Source: Peteryoungia algae (GTDB lineage: Bacteria; Pseudomonadota; Alphaproteobacteria; Rhizobiales; Rhizobiaceae). Taken from it: a stretch of 64,000 nt of DNA. The DNA lies in the NCBI RefSeq assembly GCF_030369675.1, contig NZ_CP128477.1, forward strand, positions 2,701,001 through 2,765,000, read 5' to 3'. Position numbers and translations under genes: made by a program. Below, piece after piece: positions 25,118-34,471 of this stretch; the stretch's first letter is position 1; each line of letters begins with the position of its first letter. The notes beneath the pieces are model-generated. The model saw only the letters and a list, made by a program, of their open reading frames with translations, searched no databases and was not told the origin of the DNA.

Positions 25118-26161
25118 TCAAGGCTTGGGCATCCATTCCGGCATAGCGACATCGGCATGAGCGAACTGCGGCAACTTAGCGCCGAGCTCCTCCATATTCT
25201 TGATGTCCTGATCGTTGAGGTCCTTCTGCGTGATCAGAGTTGGCGGCACGATGACCTGCTTGCCCGGATCCTCGCCGGCCAGCAGCATGGCAAGTGTCCG
25301 CACGGAAACCTGCCCGACGACCGCCGGGTTTGTTGCAGCGGTCGCAACCCAAGCGGAATCCGGCTCGCGCATCGCGGCAATGTCGGAGGTCGAGATGTCA
25401 GCAGAGTAGATCTTGACGCTGGAGGACATACCCGCCTCGTCGACGGCGATCTTCACGCCTTTGGCGAATTCATCATAGGGCGCGAACATCACGGTGATGT
25501 CGGGATTGGCGGAGACCACCGAGCGGGCCTGGTTGGCGACCGAATTGGCAATCGGGTTGTCCATCGTGCCGAACTGGGCAGCCTCGTTGATACCCGGATA
25601 CTTGGCCTTGAATTCTTTCCACGTCTCATCGCGGCGGTCGAGTGGCGCAATGCCGGCGACGTAGACATAGCCGGCCTTAAAGCTCTCACCATTGTCCTTC
25701 ACAGCCTCCTCAAGCGCCAGGCGGGCGAGATCCCGGTCGGACTGTTCGACCTGCGGGATCATGTCGTTTTCGACATTCACGTCGAAGGCAACAACCTTGA
25801 TGCCAGCGTCGACCGCACGCTGAGCGGCTTCCTTCATTGATTCGGTGAGGCCGTGCTGGATAATGATGCCCTGCACGCCGAGCGCGATCGCCTGGTCGAC
25901 CATGTCGGCCTGGAGCGCCGCATCCTGCCGGCTGTCGAGGACTTGAAGCTGGACTCCGAGCGCCTTGGCCTGCGCCTCCACGCCAGCGAGGTATGACTGG
26001 AAGAAGTCGCCTGTCGACAGGTAACGCACCAGCGCGATCTTGACGTCACCGGGGTTGTCGAATGGCTTTGGCATATCGGCTGCAAAAGATGGTGCGACGA
26101 ATGTCGTTGCTGCCATCAGCCCGAGCGTTATTCTGCCCAGAGTTCTACGTGTAAAATGCAT
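25118..26161 (-). CDS. Sugar ABC transporter substrate-binding protein (ribose-type, periplasmic)
   Basis: A 347-residue protein with a Sec signal peptide (MHFTRRTLGRITLGLMAATT...SFAA, cleavage about residue 28) and a type 1 periplasmic-binding fold: KIALVRYLSTGDFFQSY, VDQAIALGVQGIIIQHG, VVAFDVNVEND, and a D-x-S-T-S-D-I-A hinge. This is the RbsB/XylF-like group that binds pentoses and related sugars. With the permease and ATPase it forms a complete CUT2-type importer. Its pairing with MtnK and MtnA points to 5-methylthioribose or 5-deoxyribose as ligand (inference). Confidence 0.9.
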   Translation of the reverse strand: MHFTRRTLGRITLGLMAATTFVAPSFAADMPKPFDNPGDVKIALVRYLSTGDFFQSYLAGVEAQAKALGVQLQVLDSRQDAALQADMVDQAIALGVQGIIIQHGLTESMKEAAQRAVDAGIKVVAFDVNVENDMIPQVEQSDRDLARLALEEAVKDNGESFKAGYVYVAGIAPLDRRDETWKEFKAKYPGINEAAQFGTMDNPIANSVANQARSVVSANPDITVMFAPYDEFAKGVKIAVDEAGMSSSVKIYSADISTSDIAAMREPDSAWVATAATNPAVVGQVSVRTLAMLLAGEDPGKQVIVPPTLITQKDLNDQDIKNMEELGAKLPQFAHADVAMPEWMPKP

Positions 26162-26211
26162 TTAAGTCTCCTCCACTTTTGAACATTGACTAGTCGCCGA
26201 GACCTCCCGTC

Positions 26212-27258
26212 TCAGCGTTTGCCTCTTTTCGAGAGCGCAAAGGTGAAAATCAGGGCGATGACTAGTACGGCGCCCTTGACGAAATCCTGCGTGTAGTAGG
26301 GCGCGTTCATCATAGTCAGACCCTGCAGCAGGATGCCGACGAACAGCGCGCCGACCGCCGTGCCGAAAGCATTCGGCTTGGCGGCGCCCAGCACGGCAAA
26401 GCCGATGAGGGCGGCAGCCACGGCATCCAGAAGCAGATTGTTGCCCGAGGCTATGTCCCCGCGACCGAGACGTGCGGCAAGAAGGATGCCGCCGATGGAA
26501 GCGAAAACGCCGGAGATGATATAGGCTGTGATCTTGTAGGCATTCACCGGCGCACCGGCCAAACTGGCCGCACGCTCATTAGAGCCGACCGCATACATCA
26601 TGCGGCCGAAACGGGTGTATTCGAGGAAGAACCAGATAACGAGCGCCAGTACGATCAGCACGACCACCGAGACCGGAACGAGGTTCGGCAGGATCAGATC
26701 GAACCGATGGCGGCCGAGAGCCAGGAAGGCTGGACTGAAGGCGCCGGTCGCGGTTGAACCGTCGGGAAGTGTCATACCAGCCGCGATCGAGCGGCCCTCG
26801 GTCGGAATGCGCTGAAGTCCCAGAAGCAGGAACATCATGCCGAGCGTTGCCAACAGATCCGGCACCCGCATGTAAACGATGATCAGGCCGTTGACCAAAC
26901 CGACCGCCATCCCGACAGCGAGGCAGACGAGCGTCGCGGTCAAGGCATCGCCACCCATCACCACCATCACGTAAGACGAGGCCATCATGGCTGTGGTGGC
27001 GACAGAACCGATCGAAAGGTCGAAACCACCGACCACCAGCGTCGCCGTGACGCCGAGTGCCAGGATCCCAGTGATCGACACCGATTGCAGGATGAAGACG
27101 GCGCTCTGAGGCGAGGCAAAGCCTCCGGTAACGAGCGAGAAATAGAGGACCATTCCTGCAAGCAGAGCAAGAAAGCCGTATTTGATCGCGGTTTCACGTA
27201 TGCTCAGGGCTGGCGGAACGACGCCGGTGGTGGCGGATTTGCTCTCTTCATTCATCAT
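26212..27258 (-). CDS. Sugar ABC transporter permease (RbsC-type)
   Basis: A 348-residue integral membrane protein of the CUT2 permease family with about eight to ten helices. It shows the expected VGGFDLSIGSVATTAMM segment (residues 76-92) and the cytoplasmic AVGSNERAASLAGAPVNAYK coupling loop, then LLDAVAAALIGFAVLG. The start overlaps the upstream ATPase stop by 4 bp; the substrate-binding gene follows after a 50-bp gap. A complete protein without visible defects. Confidence 0.93.
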   Translation of the reverse strand: MMNEESKSATTGVVPPALSIRETAIKYGFLALLAGMVLYFSLVTGGFASPQSAVFILQSVSITGILALGVTATLVVGGFDLSIGSVATTAMMASSYVMVVMGGDALTATLVCLAVGMAVGLVNGLIIVYMRVPDLLATLGMMFLLLGLQRIPTEGRSIAAGMTLPDGSTATGAFSPAFLALGRHRFDLILPNLVPVSVVVLIVLALVIWFFLEYTRFGRMMYAVGSNERAASLAGAPVNAYKITAYIISGVFASIGGILLAARLGRGDIASGNNLLLDAVAAALIGFAVLGAAKPNAFGTAVGALFVGILLQGLTMMNAPYYTQDFVKGAVLVIALIFTFALSKRGKR

Positions 27259-28772
27259 CTTGCACTGACCTGTTGGTAGGGTTTCCCGGCGATCTCACAG
27301 AGCAGCCGCTCGATATCGATGTCTGTGTTGAGATGCTCGCCGACGATGGTCTGTTCCGACATCACCAGGATGCGATCGGCGACCTCAAAGGCTTCGTCGA
27401 GTTCCGTCAGGAAAAGAATGGTGGATCGACCTGCGGCGGAAGCGCGAAGCTTGTCGCCAATGTCCCGGCGCGCGGCAATGTCGACGCCCTGGAATGGTTC
27501 GTCAAGGATCAGCAGGCGTGACGGCTCGGACAGCCAACGGCCGACCATGACCTTCTGCTGATTGCCGCCTGACAGTGTCTGCATCTCATCGCGTTCGCTT
27601 CGGCAGACGACGGAAAGATCTGCAATCTGCTGGCGCGCCTTCGCTCTCTCCGCTCGGCGGCTGGCAATGCCCAGGGAGGAAAGACGCTTCAGGAACGGCA
27701 GGCTGATATTCTCGTAGATATTGAAATCTGGGACGATGCCGCTGATCGCCCGGTCCTTGGCAACGAGGAAAACACCGCGCGCAATCGCCTGTCTTGTTGT
27801 CTTTGGCCCGTAACGCCTGCCATCGAGTGTCATCTCGCCGGCTGCCGGTGCACGGGCCCCGAACAGTGTTTCGGCGAGCGCACTCTTGCCGACGCCAACG
27901 AGCCCAGTGACCGCGACGATTTCTCCTTCGCCGAGATCAAGATCGAAAGGACGCGTCTGCGGCGACAGCTTCAGCCCACGAACGCACAAGACAGGACGGC
28001 CCGCCGTACGTGCGGATACATCGCCAGCGGCGACCTTTCGTCCGAGCATCGCCTTGACCGCGCCCTCATAGTCCAGTTCAGGGCCTTCGAAACGGCCAGT
28101 GATGCGACCGTCGCGCAGCGCCAGAATGCTGTCGGCAAGCCGACGGATATCGGACATGCGATGGGATATGTAGAGAATGGCGACGCCACGCGCTTTCAGG
28201 CGATCGACAAGCTCGAACAGACGGTCGGCCTCGGCGCTTGACAGCGAGGAGGTGGGCTCGTCGAGGATCAAAACCCGCGGCTCATGCGCCATCGCCCGGG
28301 CAATTGCCACCATTTGCCGGTCCGCGAGGGTCAGGTCGTTGATGCTTGCGGAAAGATCGATCGCAAGACCCATGCGTACGGCCACGGCCGCAGCCTCGCG
28401 ACGCACCCGGCGCGGATTGAAGAACAACCTGGCACCGCGTCCATTCAGCCGATCAAGGGTGAGATTGGTGGCGACATCGAGATCGGCAATGACCCCGTCA
28501 TTGATGTTCTGGTGCACGGTGACAACACCCGCACGGATCGCCTCAGCCGGGGTTGTCGGCTCGAAAGCAGCTCCCGAAAGCGTGATGGTACCTGCGTCCC
28601 GCGTGTAGACGCCGGAGAGAATGCGCACAAGCGTGGATTTGCCGGCGCCGTTGGCACCCATCAACACCGTTACCTCGCCAGCCTTCAGCTCGAGATCCAA
28701 CCCCTGGAGCACCGGCACCTGGCCAAACGATTTGCGCACGCCCTCCACGCGAAACACTGCCATTTCACCCAT
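27255..28772 (-). CDS. Sugar ABC transporter ATP-binding protein (two ABC domains)
   Basis: A 505-residue CUT2 ATPase with two fused ABC domains. Domain 1 has a Walker A MGANGAGKSTL (residue 38 onward), and VLILDEPTSSLS as Walker B. Domain 2 has the degenerate Walker A GLVGVGKSA usual for the family, signature LSGGNQQKVMVG and LLILDEPFQGVD. The start at 28772 is preceded by GGGAGGA. It leads the ABC operon and is divergent from mtnK across a 145-bp region with repeated TTGACA-type half-sites. Confidence 0.93.
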   Translation of the reverse strand: MGEMAVFRVEGVRKSFGQVPVLQGLDLELKAGEVTVLMGANGAGKSTLVRILSGVYTRDAGTITLSGAAFEPTTPAEAIRAGVVTVHQNINDGVIADLDVATNLTLDRLNGRGARLFFNPRRVRREAAAVAVRMGLAIDLSASINDLTLADRQMVAIARAMAHEPRVLILDEPTSSLSSAEADRLFELVDRLKARGVAILYISHRMSDIRRLADSILALRDGRITGRFEGPELDYEGAVKAMLGRKVAAGDVSARTAGRPVLCVRGLKLSPQTRPFDLDLGEGEIVAVTGLVGVGKSALAETLFGARAPAAGEMTLDGRRYGPKTTRQAIARGVFLVAKDRAISGIVPDFNIYENISLPFLKRLSSLGIASRRAERAKARQQIADLSVVCRSERDEMQTLSGGNQQKVMVGRWLSEPSRLLILDEPFQGVDIAARRDIGDKLRASAAGRSTILFLTELDEAFEVADRILVMSEQTIVGEHLNTDIDIERLLCEIAGKPYQQVSAR

Positions 28773-28816
28773 GCATTCCTCCCATTGGCATCACGTTAGG
28801 ATAGCCATTCATCAAA

Positions 28817-28840
28817 TGTCAAGGCCGTTGACAATTGACA
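28817..28840. promoter_or_regulatory. Overlapping divergent promoter/operator of the transporter and mtnK operons
   Basis: TGTCAA-GGCCG-TTGACA is a perfect inverted repeat (28817-28833), followed by another TTGACA (28835-28840). TTGACA is both a -35 consensus and the half-site shared with the regulator's own upstream region. TTGACA-N17-TTAGCT would direct transcription towards mtnK. Binding by the SorC-type regulator here would control both operons. Confidence 0.5.
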
Positions 28841-28917
28841 GAATCTCGCCTTAGCTTTGCGCAAAGTCAGCATGGAGCGTGCGGTGGAGGCCGCCCCGTG
28901 GACAGGAGGAGATTTCA

Positions 28918-30189
28918 ATGGACAGCCAGGTCTTCGAGGCGCTCAGCGCAGAGACATTGCCGGTTCGACTGGGTGGAAATGCTGCCGTCACGAACCGGAT
29001 AGGTGAGGATTCGCACCGCTGGACCATCAGCGAAGTCGGCGACGGCAACCTCAATCTGGTCTTCATCGTGACGGGCGAAAAGGGCGCAGTCATCGTCAAG
29101 CAGGCGCTGCCCTATGTGCGCCTCGTCGGAGAGAGCTGGCCGCTTCCGCTAAAGCGTTCGTTCTTCGAGTATCATGCGTTAACGCGCCAGGCGCAGCGCG
29201 ACCCGGGTATGGTGCCGGAAGTATTCTTCTTCGACGAGACCCAAGCGATCATCGTCATGGAGTTTTTGACGCCGCACGTCATCCTTAGGCGGGCCCTGAT
29301 CGATGGAAGAACGCTACCGAGAGTTGGGCGCAATCTCGGCCTTTTTGTTGCACGCACGCTGTTTCGTGGCTCCGACCTGTCCATGGTCACGCGCGAGAAG
29401 AAGGCGGATGTCGCGCTGTTCTGCGACAATGTCGAGCTTTGTGACATCACGGAAAACCTTGTCTTCTCCGATCCCTATATCGAAGCGACTCTTAACCGCC
29501 ATACCACGCCGCAGCTCGATCCGCTCGTGGCTGAACTGCGATCCGACCGGGACTTAAAGGTCGAGGCCCAGCGTTTGAAGCACATCTTCTCGGCCAAAGC
29601 AGAAACGCTCTGCCATGGCGACCTGCACACGGGCTCCGTCATGGTAACAGAAGACGAGACGCGCGTGATCGACCCGGAATTCGCCTTTTACGGCCCGATC
29701 AGTTTCGACGTCGGCATGTTGATCGCCAATTTCTGGATGAGCTATTTCTCCCAGGCGGGCCATGAGACCAGACCTGGCGCCCGCGACGACATGCGCCTCT
29801 ACCTGCTCGAGACGATCGAAACGCTGTGGGACACATTCCGCAGCGAATTTGCCAATCTCTGGCGCACCGAGCGCCGGGGCATCCTCTATCAGGCGAGCCT
29901 GTTCGAAGATCGACGGGATCCGCTTGCCGCCGAGCAGGCATTGAACATCGTCATCGATGAAATCTGGTCCGAAATGCTCGGTTTCGCCGGCATCGAGATC
30001 CACCGCCGTATCCTCGGCCTTGCCCACAATGCCGATTTCGAAACCATCGCCGACCCCGAACGCCGTGCATCCTGCGAAAGCAAGGCGCTGAAGCTCGGGC
30101 GTCACCTCGCCGTCAACCGGCAGCGCATCCACAGTCTCCGGGACATCAGGGCGACCGTGGAGCGACTTGAAAAGGAGATTCTCGCGTGA
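28918..30189 (+). CDS. mtnK: S-methyl-5-thioribose kinase-like protein
   Basis: MtnK phosphorylates 5-methylthioribose at C1. The 423-residue protein has the choline/aminoglycoside-kinase fold with family-specific elements: [11 protein letters not shown] near residue 40, [17 protein letters not shown], the catalytic [13 protein letters not shown] (about residue 232) and [17 protein letters not shown]. Length is typical. The ATG at 28918 has AGGAGGA upstream. Its stop overlaps the GTG start of mtnA (GTGA). The same enzyme can phosphorylate 5-deoxyribose in other bacteria, so both substrates are possible. Confidence 0.9.
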   Translation: MDSQVFEALSAETLPVRLGGNAAVTNRIGEDSHRWTISEVGDGNLNLVFIVTGEKGAVIVKQALPYVRLVGESWPLPLKRSFFEYHALTRQAQRDPGMVPEVFFFDETQAIIVMEFLTPHVILRRALIDGRTLPRVGRNLGLFVARTLFRGSDLSMVTREKKADVALFCDNVELCDITENLVFSDPYIEATLNRHTTPQLDPLVAELRSDRDLKVEAQRLKHIFSAKAETLCHGDLHTGSVMVTEDETRVIDPEFAFYGPISFDVGMLIANFWMSYFSQAGHETRPGARDDMRLYLLETIETLWDTFRSEFANLWRTERRGILYQASLFEDRRDPLAAEQALNIVIDEIWSEMLGFAGIEIHRRILGLAHNADFETIADPERRASCESKALKLGRHLAVNRQRIHSLRDIRATVERLEKEILA

Positions 30190-31280
30190 AAGTCGGAGAA
30201 CGCCACTACCATACCATCTGGGTGAACGAGGACGGCCGCTCGGTCGACATCATCGACCAGCGCTGGCTGCCGCACGAGTTCCGTATCGTAACCTTGAAAA
30301 CCGTCAGTGACGTTGCAGTCGCGATCCGCGACATGTGGGTGCGCGGCGCGCCCCTGATCGGCGTGACTGCCGCCTATGGCGTCGCGATCGCCATGGCCAA
30401 AGATCCATCGGATGCGCATCTCGATGCCGTCTGGGAGGAGTTGAACGAGACCCGCCCGACCGCGATCAACCTGCGCTGGGCACTGAACGCCATGCGTACG
30501 CGTCTCGCCGGTTTGCCGGAGAGCGATCGTGCGGGTGCGGCCTACAAGCACGCCGCCGAGATTGCCGAGGAGGATGTGGGACTGAACCGCGCCATCGGCG
30601 CCAACGGCTTGGAGGTCATCCGGCAGATTGCGTCGAAGAAGAAACCCGGTGAGCCTGTGCGCATCCTCACGCACTGCAATGCCGGGTGGCTGGCGACGGT
30701 CGATTACGGCACGGCAACGGCGCCCATCTACATGGCCGTCGAGGCCGGCATCCCAGTCCATGTCTATGTCGATGAAACACGGCCGCGCAACCAGGGGGCC
30801 TATCTCACTGCCTGGGAAATGAGCGGGCATGGCGTACCCCACACTCTGATCGTCGACAATGCCGGGGGACACCTGATGCAGCACGGTGATATCGACATGG
30901 TGATCGTGGGGACTGATCGAACCACGGCAAACGGCGACGTCTGCAACAAGATCGGCACCTATCTCAAGGCACTGGCGGCCCGCGACAACGGTGTGCCGTT
31001 TTATGTGGCACTGCCCTCGCCCACCATCGACTGGACCGTCAATGACGGCGTGAAGGAGATCCCGATCGAGGAACGTGCAGCCGATGAGGTGAGCTTCGTG
31101 CAGGGGCGCGCCAAAGATGGCTCGATTACGACTGTGCGCATCTCGCCGGAGGGCAGCCCTGCCGCCAACCCTGCCTTCGACGTCACGCCTGCGCGCTTGA
31201 TCACCGGCCTCATTACCGAGCGCGGTATCGCTGCAGCGTCGCCCGAGGGCCTGAAGGCCCTTTTCCCGGAACGGAGCTGA
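30186..31280 (+). CDS. mtnA: S-methyl-5-thioribose-1-phosphate isomerase
   Basis: MtnA turns 5-methylthioribose-1-phosphate into 5-methylthioribulose-1-phosphate. The 364-residue protein keeps [16 protein letters not shown], the catalytic cysteine in [11 protein letters not shown] (C164) and the catalytic aspartate in [12 protein letters not shown] (D244). It starts with GTG overlapping mtnK, so expression is coupled. The downstream gene starts 4 bp after its stop. The eIF2B-alpha-like relatives lack this residue pair, so the assignment is firm. Confidence 0.94.
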   Translation: MKVGERHYHTIWVNEDGRSVDIIDQRWLPHEFRIVTLKTVSDVAVAIRDMWVRGAPLIGVTAAYGVAIAMAKDPSDAHLDAVWEELNETRPTAINLRWALNAMRTRLAGLPESDRAGAAYKHAAEIAEEDVGLNRAIGANGLEVIRQIASKKKPGEPVRILTHCNAGWLATVDYGTATAPIYMAVEAGIPVHVYVDETRPRNQGAYLTAWEMSGHGVPHTLIVDNAGGHLMQHGDIDMVIVGTDRTTANGDVCNKIGTYLKALAARDNGVPFYVALPSPTIDWTVNDGVKEIPIEERAADEVSFVQGRAKDGSITTVRISPEGSPAANPAFDVTPARLITGLITERGIAAASPEGLKALFPERS

Positions 31281-31284
31281 GACG

Positions 31285-32220
31285 ATGAGCTTGCCCAACG
31301 AAAAATCCACCGAAGAGATCGCACTCGGCATCCGGCGCCGTGTCTTCTTCCATACGATGAAGCACAATGGCGGCTATCTCAGCCAGGCCTGCTCGGCCGC
31401 AGAAAGCCTGGCCCTGCTTTACAACGAATTGCTGACACTCGGCGAACCAACGCTGCCAAAGGTACCACTCCCGTTCCGCGGCGTTCCCTCGGCCGAGAAT
31501 CCTGATGCCTTCACCGGCGCTGGCTATCACGGGCCCGTGGGCCCGGAATACGACCGCTTCTTCATCTCGCCCGCCCATTATGCGCTCGTGATCTATTCCG
31601 CGCTGATCGAGACGGGCCGGATGGACGAACATGCGCTCGACCACTTCAACAAGGACGGCGGCTCGGTCGAAATGATCGGTGCCGAGCATAGCCCCGGCAT
31701 GGAAGTGACGACCGGGTCCCTCGCCCAGGGGCTCTCCATGGCATCGGGCGTCGCCTGGGCAAGACTCCGGAAGAAAGAGCCCGGCAAGGTCTGGGTCTAC
31801 ATGTCCGACGGCGAGTTCCAGGAGGGGCAGACCTGGGAATGCCTGGCGGCGATGAGCTACCACCAGATCGACAACATCCGCGTCGTCGTCGACGTGAACC
31901 GTCAGCAATGCGACGGCGCCATGTCATCGGTGCTCGATCTCGGCGATCTCGGAGCCCGTGTCACATCCTTCGGCGTCACATGCCGCTCGGTTGACGGCCA
32001 TGACCTTGATGCGCTCCGGAACGCCGCAAGCAGTGCCGAAACCGGCAAGCCTCTGGTCATCCTTGCCAATACCTCGCCCTATCAGGGCATGGATTTTCTG
32101 AAGAAGCGTTTCCCACGCCTGCACTATGTCCGCTTCAAGAGTGCCGAGGAACGAGACGAAATGCAGGTCGCACTTGCCTCTGCACTCGGCATCGATCTCA
32201 ACGCGATGGAAGGAGCCTGA
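31285..32220 (+). CDS. Transketolase, N-terminal (thiamine-diphosphate) subunit
   Basis: A 311-residue half-transketolase carrying the ThDP-binding domain. The motif SDGEFQEGQTWE (about residues 174-185) to VVVDVNRQQCDG is the GDG-to-NN ThDP/magnesium site, with S replacing the first G. GAEHSPGMEVTTGSLAQGLSMASGVA is the usual preceding loop. Split transketolases with 300-residue halves occur in specialised carbohydrate pathways, for example apulose-4-phosphate transketolase AptAB. Here it sits between mtnA and a RuBisCO-like protein, implying a ketose phosphate made in this pathway as donor; the exact substrate is unknown. Confidence 0.88.
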   Translation: MSLPNEKSTEEIALGIRRRVFFHTMKHNGGYLSQACSAAESLALLYNELLTLGEPTLPKVPLPFRGVPSAENPDAFTGAGYHGPVGPEYDRFFISPAHYALVIYSALIETGRMDEHALDHFNKDGGSVEMIGAEHSPGMEVTTGSLAQGLSMASGVAWARLRKKEPGKVWVYMSDGEFQEGQTWECLAAMSYHQIDNIRVVVDVNRQQCDGAMSSVLDLGDLGARVTSFGVTCRSVDGHDLDALRNAASSAETGKPLVILANTSPYQGMDFLKKRFPRLHYVRFKSAEERDEMQVALASALGIDLNAMEGA

Positions 32221-32222
32221 TC

Positions 32223-33224
32223 ATGGTCGAAATTGTCAACCGACCCTATGCTACGGCTTTTGAAGCCTTCGCCACGGCGCGGCCCGAAGTCCTATGCCTC
32301 TCTGCCGACCTCACCTCGTCCTGCGAGGTTGACGGCTTCCGGGATCGTCATCCCGAGCAGTTCCTGTCGCTAGGCATGGCCGAACAGAACATGCTCTCCT
32401 TTGCCGGTGGCCTCGCCATGCAGGGATACCGCCCATTCATCCATACGTTTTCGGTTTTTCTCTATCGCCGGCCCTACGACCAGCTGATCAACTCTATCGC
32501 CTATTCTAACCGGAAGGTCCGCCTGATCGGCTTTCTCCCCGGCATCACTACACCCGGCGGCATCACCCATCAGGCGATTGAAGACATCGCTATCCTGCGC
32601 GCCGTGCCGAACATGACGATCCTCGAAACGGGTGATGCAACGGAAGTGGAGACCGTGCTCGAAGTCGCCGACAGCATCGACGGGCCCGTCTATGTGCGTA
32701 TCCTTCGTGGCGAGGTGCCGCGGCTGTTCTCGACGCCGTTTGAGTTCAACAAACTGCGGACACTGTCGACGGGTGACGACATTCTGGTCGTCTCCTGCGG
32801 CGTTTGCACGGAGGAAGCCCTGCGTGCCACGGGGCCGCTCATGGCGCGCGGCGTCGGCGTTCATCATCTGCACGCCTCCACACTAAAACCCTTCGACCGT
32901 GAAGGCCTGATCGAAGCAGTGCGCGGCAAAAAGGGTATCATTACGCTGGAGAACCACACGATCATCGGGGGGCTCGGCTCCCTGGTGGCGGAAATCCTGG
33001 CCGAAGAAGGGCTTGGCATCCGTCTGAAGCGTCTCGGCCTCAAGGATACCTTCGCCCACGGCGCGTCAAAACCCTATCTCATGAAGAAGTACGGGCTCGA
33101 TGCCCATGCGCTTGTAGCCGCGGTCGGGGAACTCACCGGCAAGTTACTTGATATCGGTGAGAATGAGCTCGCAGAAGTTCGCCTCGATCATGTCCATTCG
33201 GCCCAGAAGGCGGAGGCGCTCTGA
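32223..33224 (+). CDS. Transketolase, C-terminal (pyrimidine-binding) subunit
   Basis: A 333-residue partner of the preceding gene: a Pyr domain with the catalytic glutamate in LGMAEQNMLSFAGGLAMQG (residues about 54-72), GITTPGGITHQAIEDIAILR, and a transketolase C-terminal domain (GIITLENHTIIGGLGSLVAE). It starts 2 bp after the first half, and its stop overlaps the RuBisCO-like start by one base, so both are made in equal amounts. DXS-like or pyruvate dehydrogenase-type functions are possible but the pair structure is that of split transketolases. Confidence 0.88.
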   Translation: MVEIVNRPYATAFEAFATARPEVLCLSADLTSSCEVDGFRDRHPEQFLSLGMAEQNMLSFAGGLAMQGYRPFIHTFSVFLYRRPYDQLINSIAYSNRKVRLIGFLPGITTPGGITHQAIEDIAILRAVPNMTILETGDATEVETVLEVADSIDGPVYVRILRGEVPRLFSTPFEFNKLRTLSTGDDILVVSCGVCTEEALRATGPLMARGVGVHHLHASTLKPFDREGLIEAVRGKKGIITLENHTIIGGLGSLVAEILAEEGLGIRLKRLGLKDTFAHGASKPYLMKKYGLDAHALVAAVGELTGKLLDIGENELAEVRLDHVHSAQKAEAL

Positions 33225-34342
33225 TGGCTCCGCGCTTCAGCGTCACCTATTTCGTTCGTGCAAGTGATGCAGAGGAGGCTAAACAACGCGCCCTCGACAT
33301 CGCGCTGGAACAGACAGTGGAGATCCCTCGCAGCTGCGTTCCGAAGGGCTATGTCGAGGATGAGATACTCGGCAGACTGGAGACCTTGGAGAAGGACCCA
33401 GCCGGCAGGCCGGGATACCTCGCCGACATCTCCTATTCGGAGGATGATGTTGGCGGTGATTTCCTGCAGTTCCTCAACATCGTCTTCGGCAACAGTTCAA
33501 TCAAGCCGGGCCTTAAGGTCGAAGACATTACGCTGTCGCCGGGCATCGTGGCGTTATGCAAGGGACCTCGCCACGGCATTGCCGGACTGCGCGCGAGGGC
33601 TGGCATAGGCCAAACCCCGCTGCTCATGTCGGCCATCAAACCCGTCGGACTTTCGACGACTGAACTGGCTCGTCTGGCCCATGACTTCGCGCTCGGCGGA
33701 ATGCACTTCGTCAAAGACGATCATGGGCTTGTCAACCAGAAGACGTCGCCGTTCGAGGAGCGGCTCCGGGCTTGCGTCGAGGCAGTCGGTGAGGCGAATT
33801 CGAAGACGGGCGGGCGCACAAGCTTCGTACCAAATGCCACCGGTCCTGCGACATTGATCGTCGAGCGTGCAATGCTGGCACAAGAGGCCGGCGCGGGCGC
33901 CGTGATGATTGCTCCGGCAATGGCCGGCTACGATATTATCCGAACCCTGGCCGCGGATCCGGGTTTCTCGCTACCGATAATCGCCCACCCTGCGTTTTCC
34001 GGCGCAAACGTTGTCTCGCCCGATTGCGGTTTTTCCCATCGCAGCTTCTTCGGCACCTTGCATAGGCTAATGGGCGCCGACGCGGTTATCTATCCCAATT
34101 TCGGCGGCCGGTTCGGTTTCACCCGGGATGAATGCCTGTCGATCGCCAAAGCCTGTGCGGACGACATAGGCGGGCCGAGTGCGATTGTGGCCGCCCCCGG
34201 GGGCGGGATGACGTTCAGCCGAGTGCCGGAAATGCGCCAGGCCTATGGGAATGATGTCATGTACCTGATTGGTGGAGCGCTGCTTCAGGAAGAGAACCTG
34301 GTCGACGCCTGCCGACGCCTCGTCGCTGCTGTGTACTCTTGA
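33224..34342 (+). CDS. RuBisCO-like protein (form IV, large-subunit family)
   Basis: A 372-residue RuBisCO large-chain homologue. The N-terminal alpha/beta domain starts FSVTYFVRASDAEEAKQRA. The barrel has SAIKPVGLS (K139, the position of catalytic Lys175) and GGMHFVKDDHGL, where K164 and D166 match the carbamate lysine 201 and Asp203, but H167 replaces Glu204. That change rules out normal CO2 fixation and is seen in form IV proteins that enolise or isomerise sugar phosphates. Known relatives act on 5-methylthioribulose-1-P (isomerase) or in apiose breakdown. With mtnK and mtnA in the same operon, action on the MtnA product is the first hypothesis. Confidence 0.9.
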   Translation: MAPRFSVTYFVRASDAEEAKQRALDIALEQTVEIPRSCVPKGYVEDEILGRLETLEKDPAGRPGYLADISYSEDDVGGDFLQFLNIVFGNSSIKPGLKVEDITLSPGIVALCKGPRHGIAGLRARAGIGQTPLLMSAIKPVGLSTTELARLAHDFALGGMHFVKDDHGLVNQKTSPFEERLRACVEAVGEANSKTGGRTSFVPNATGPATLIVERAMLAQEAGAGAVMIAPAMAGYDIIRTLAADPGFSLPIIAHPAFSGANVVSPDCGFSHRSFFGTLHRLMGADAVIYPNFGGRFGFTRDECLSIAKACADDIGGPSAIVAAPGGGMTFSRVPEMRQAYGNDVMYLIGGALLQEENLVDACRRLVAAVYS

Positions 34343-34361
34343 GGCAACTGAGACGTGCAAT

Positions 34362-34391
34362 ACGGGACGGTCACAACCGTGGCCGTCCCGT
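34362..34391 (+). terminator. Probable terminator after the mtnK-RLP operon
   Basis: ACGGGACGG, 12-base loop, CCGTCCCGT; a 9-bp perfect stem 20 bp after the operon's last stop, without a strong T-run. Confidence 0.5.
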
Positions 34392-34471
34392 GTTCCTGAA
34401 GTCGAAACAATTGCTCTTGATTCGGTTAGCCGCGGTAATCGCTCTGGGCAAGATACTGTTCGAGCTTGGCT

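Noticed and set aside
30102..31367. 421-codon minus-strand frame opposite mtnA
   Set aside because: Antisense of a gene with intact catalytic residues; no protein motifs.
31285..33224. DXS or pyruvate dehydrogenase assignment for the thiamine-diphosphate pair
   Set aside because: Split into two 300-residue halves with transketolase-type motifs; DXS is a single chain of about 630 residues.
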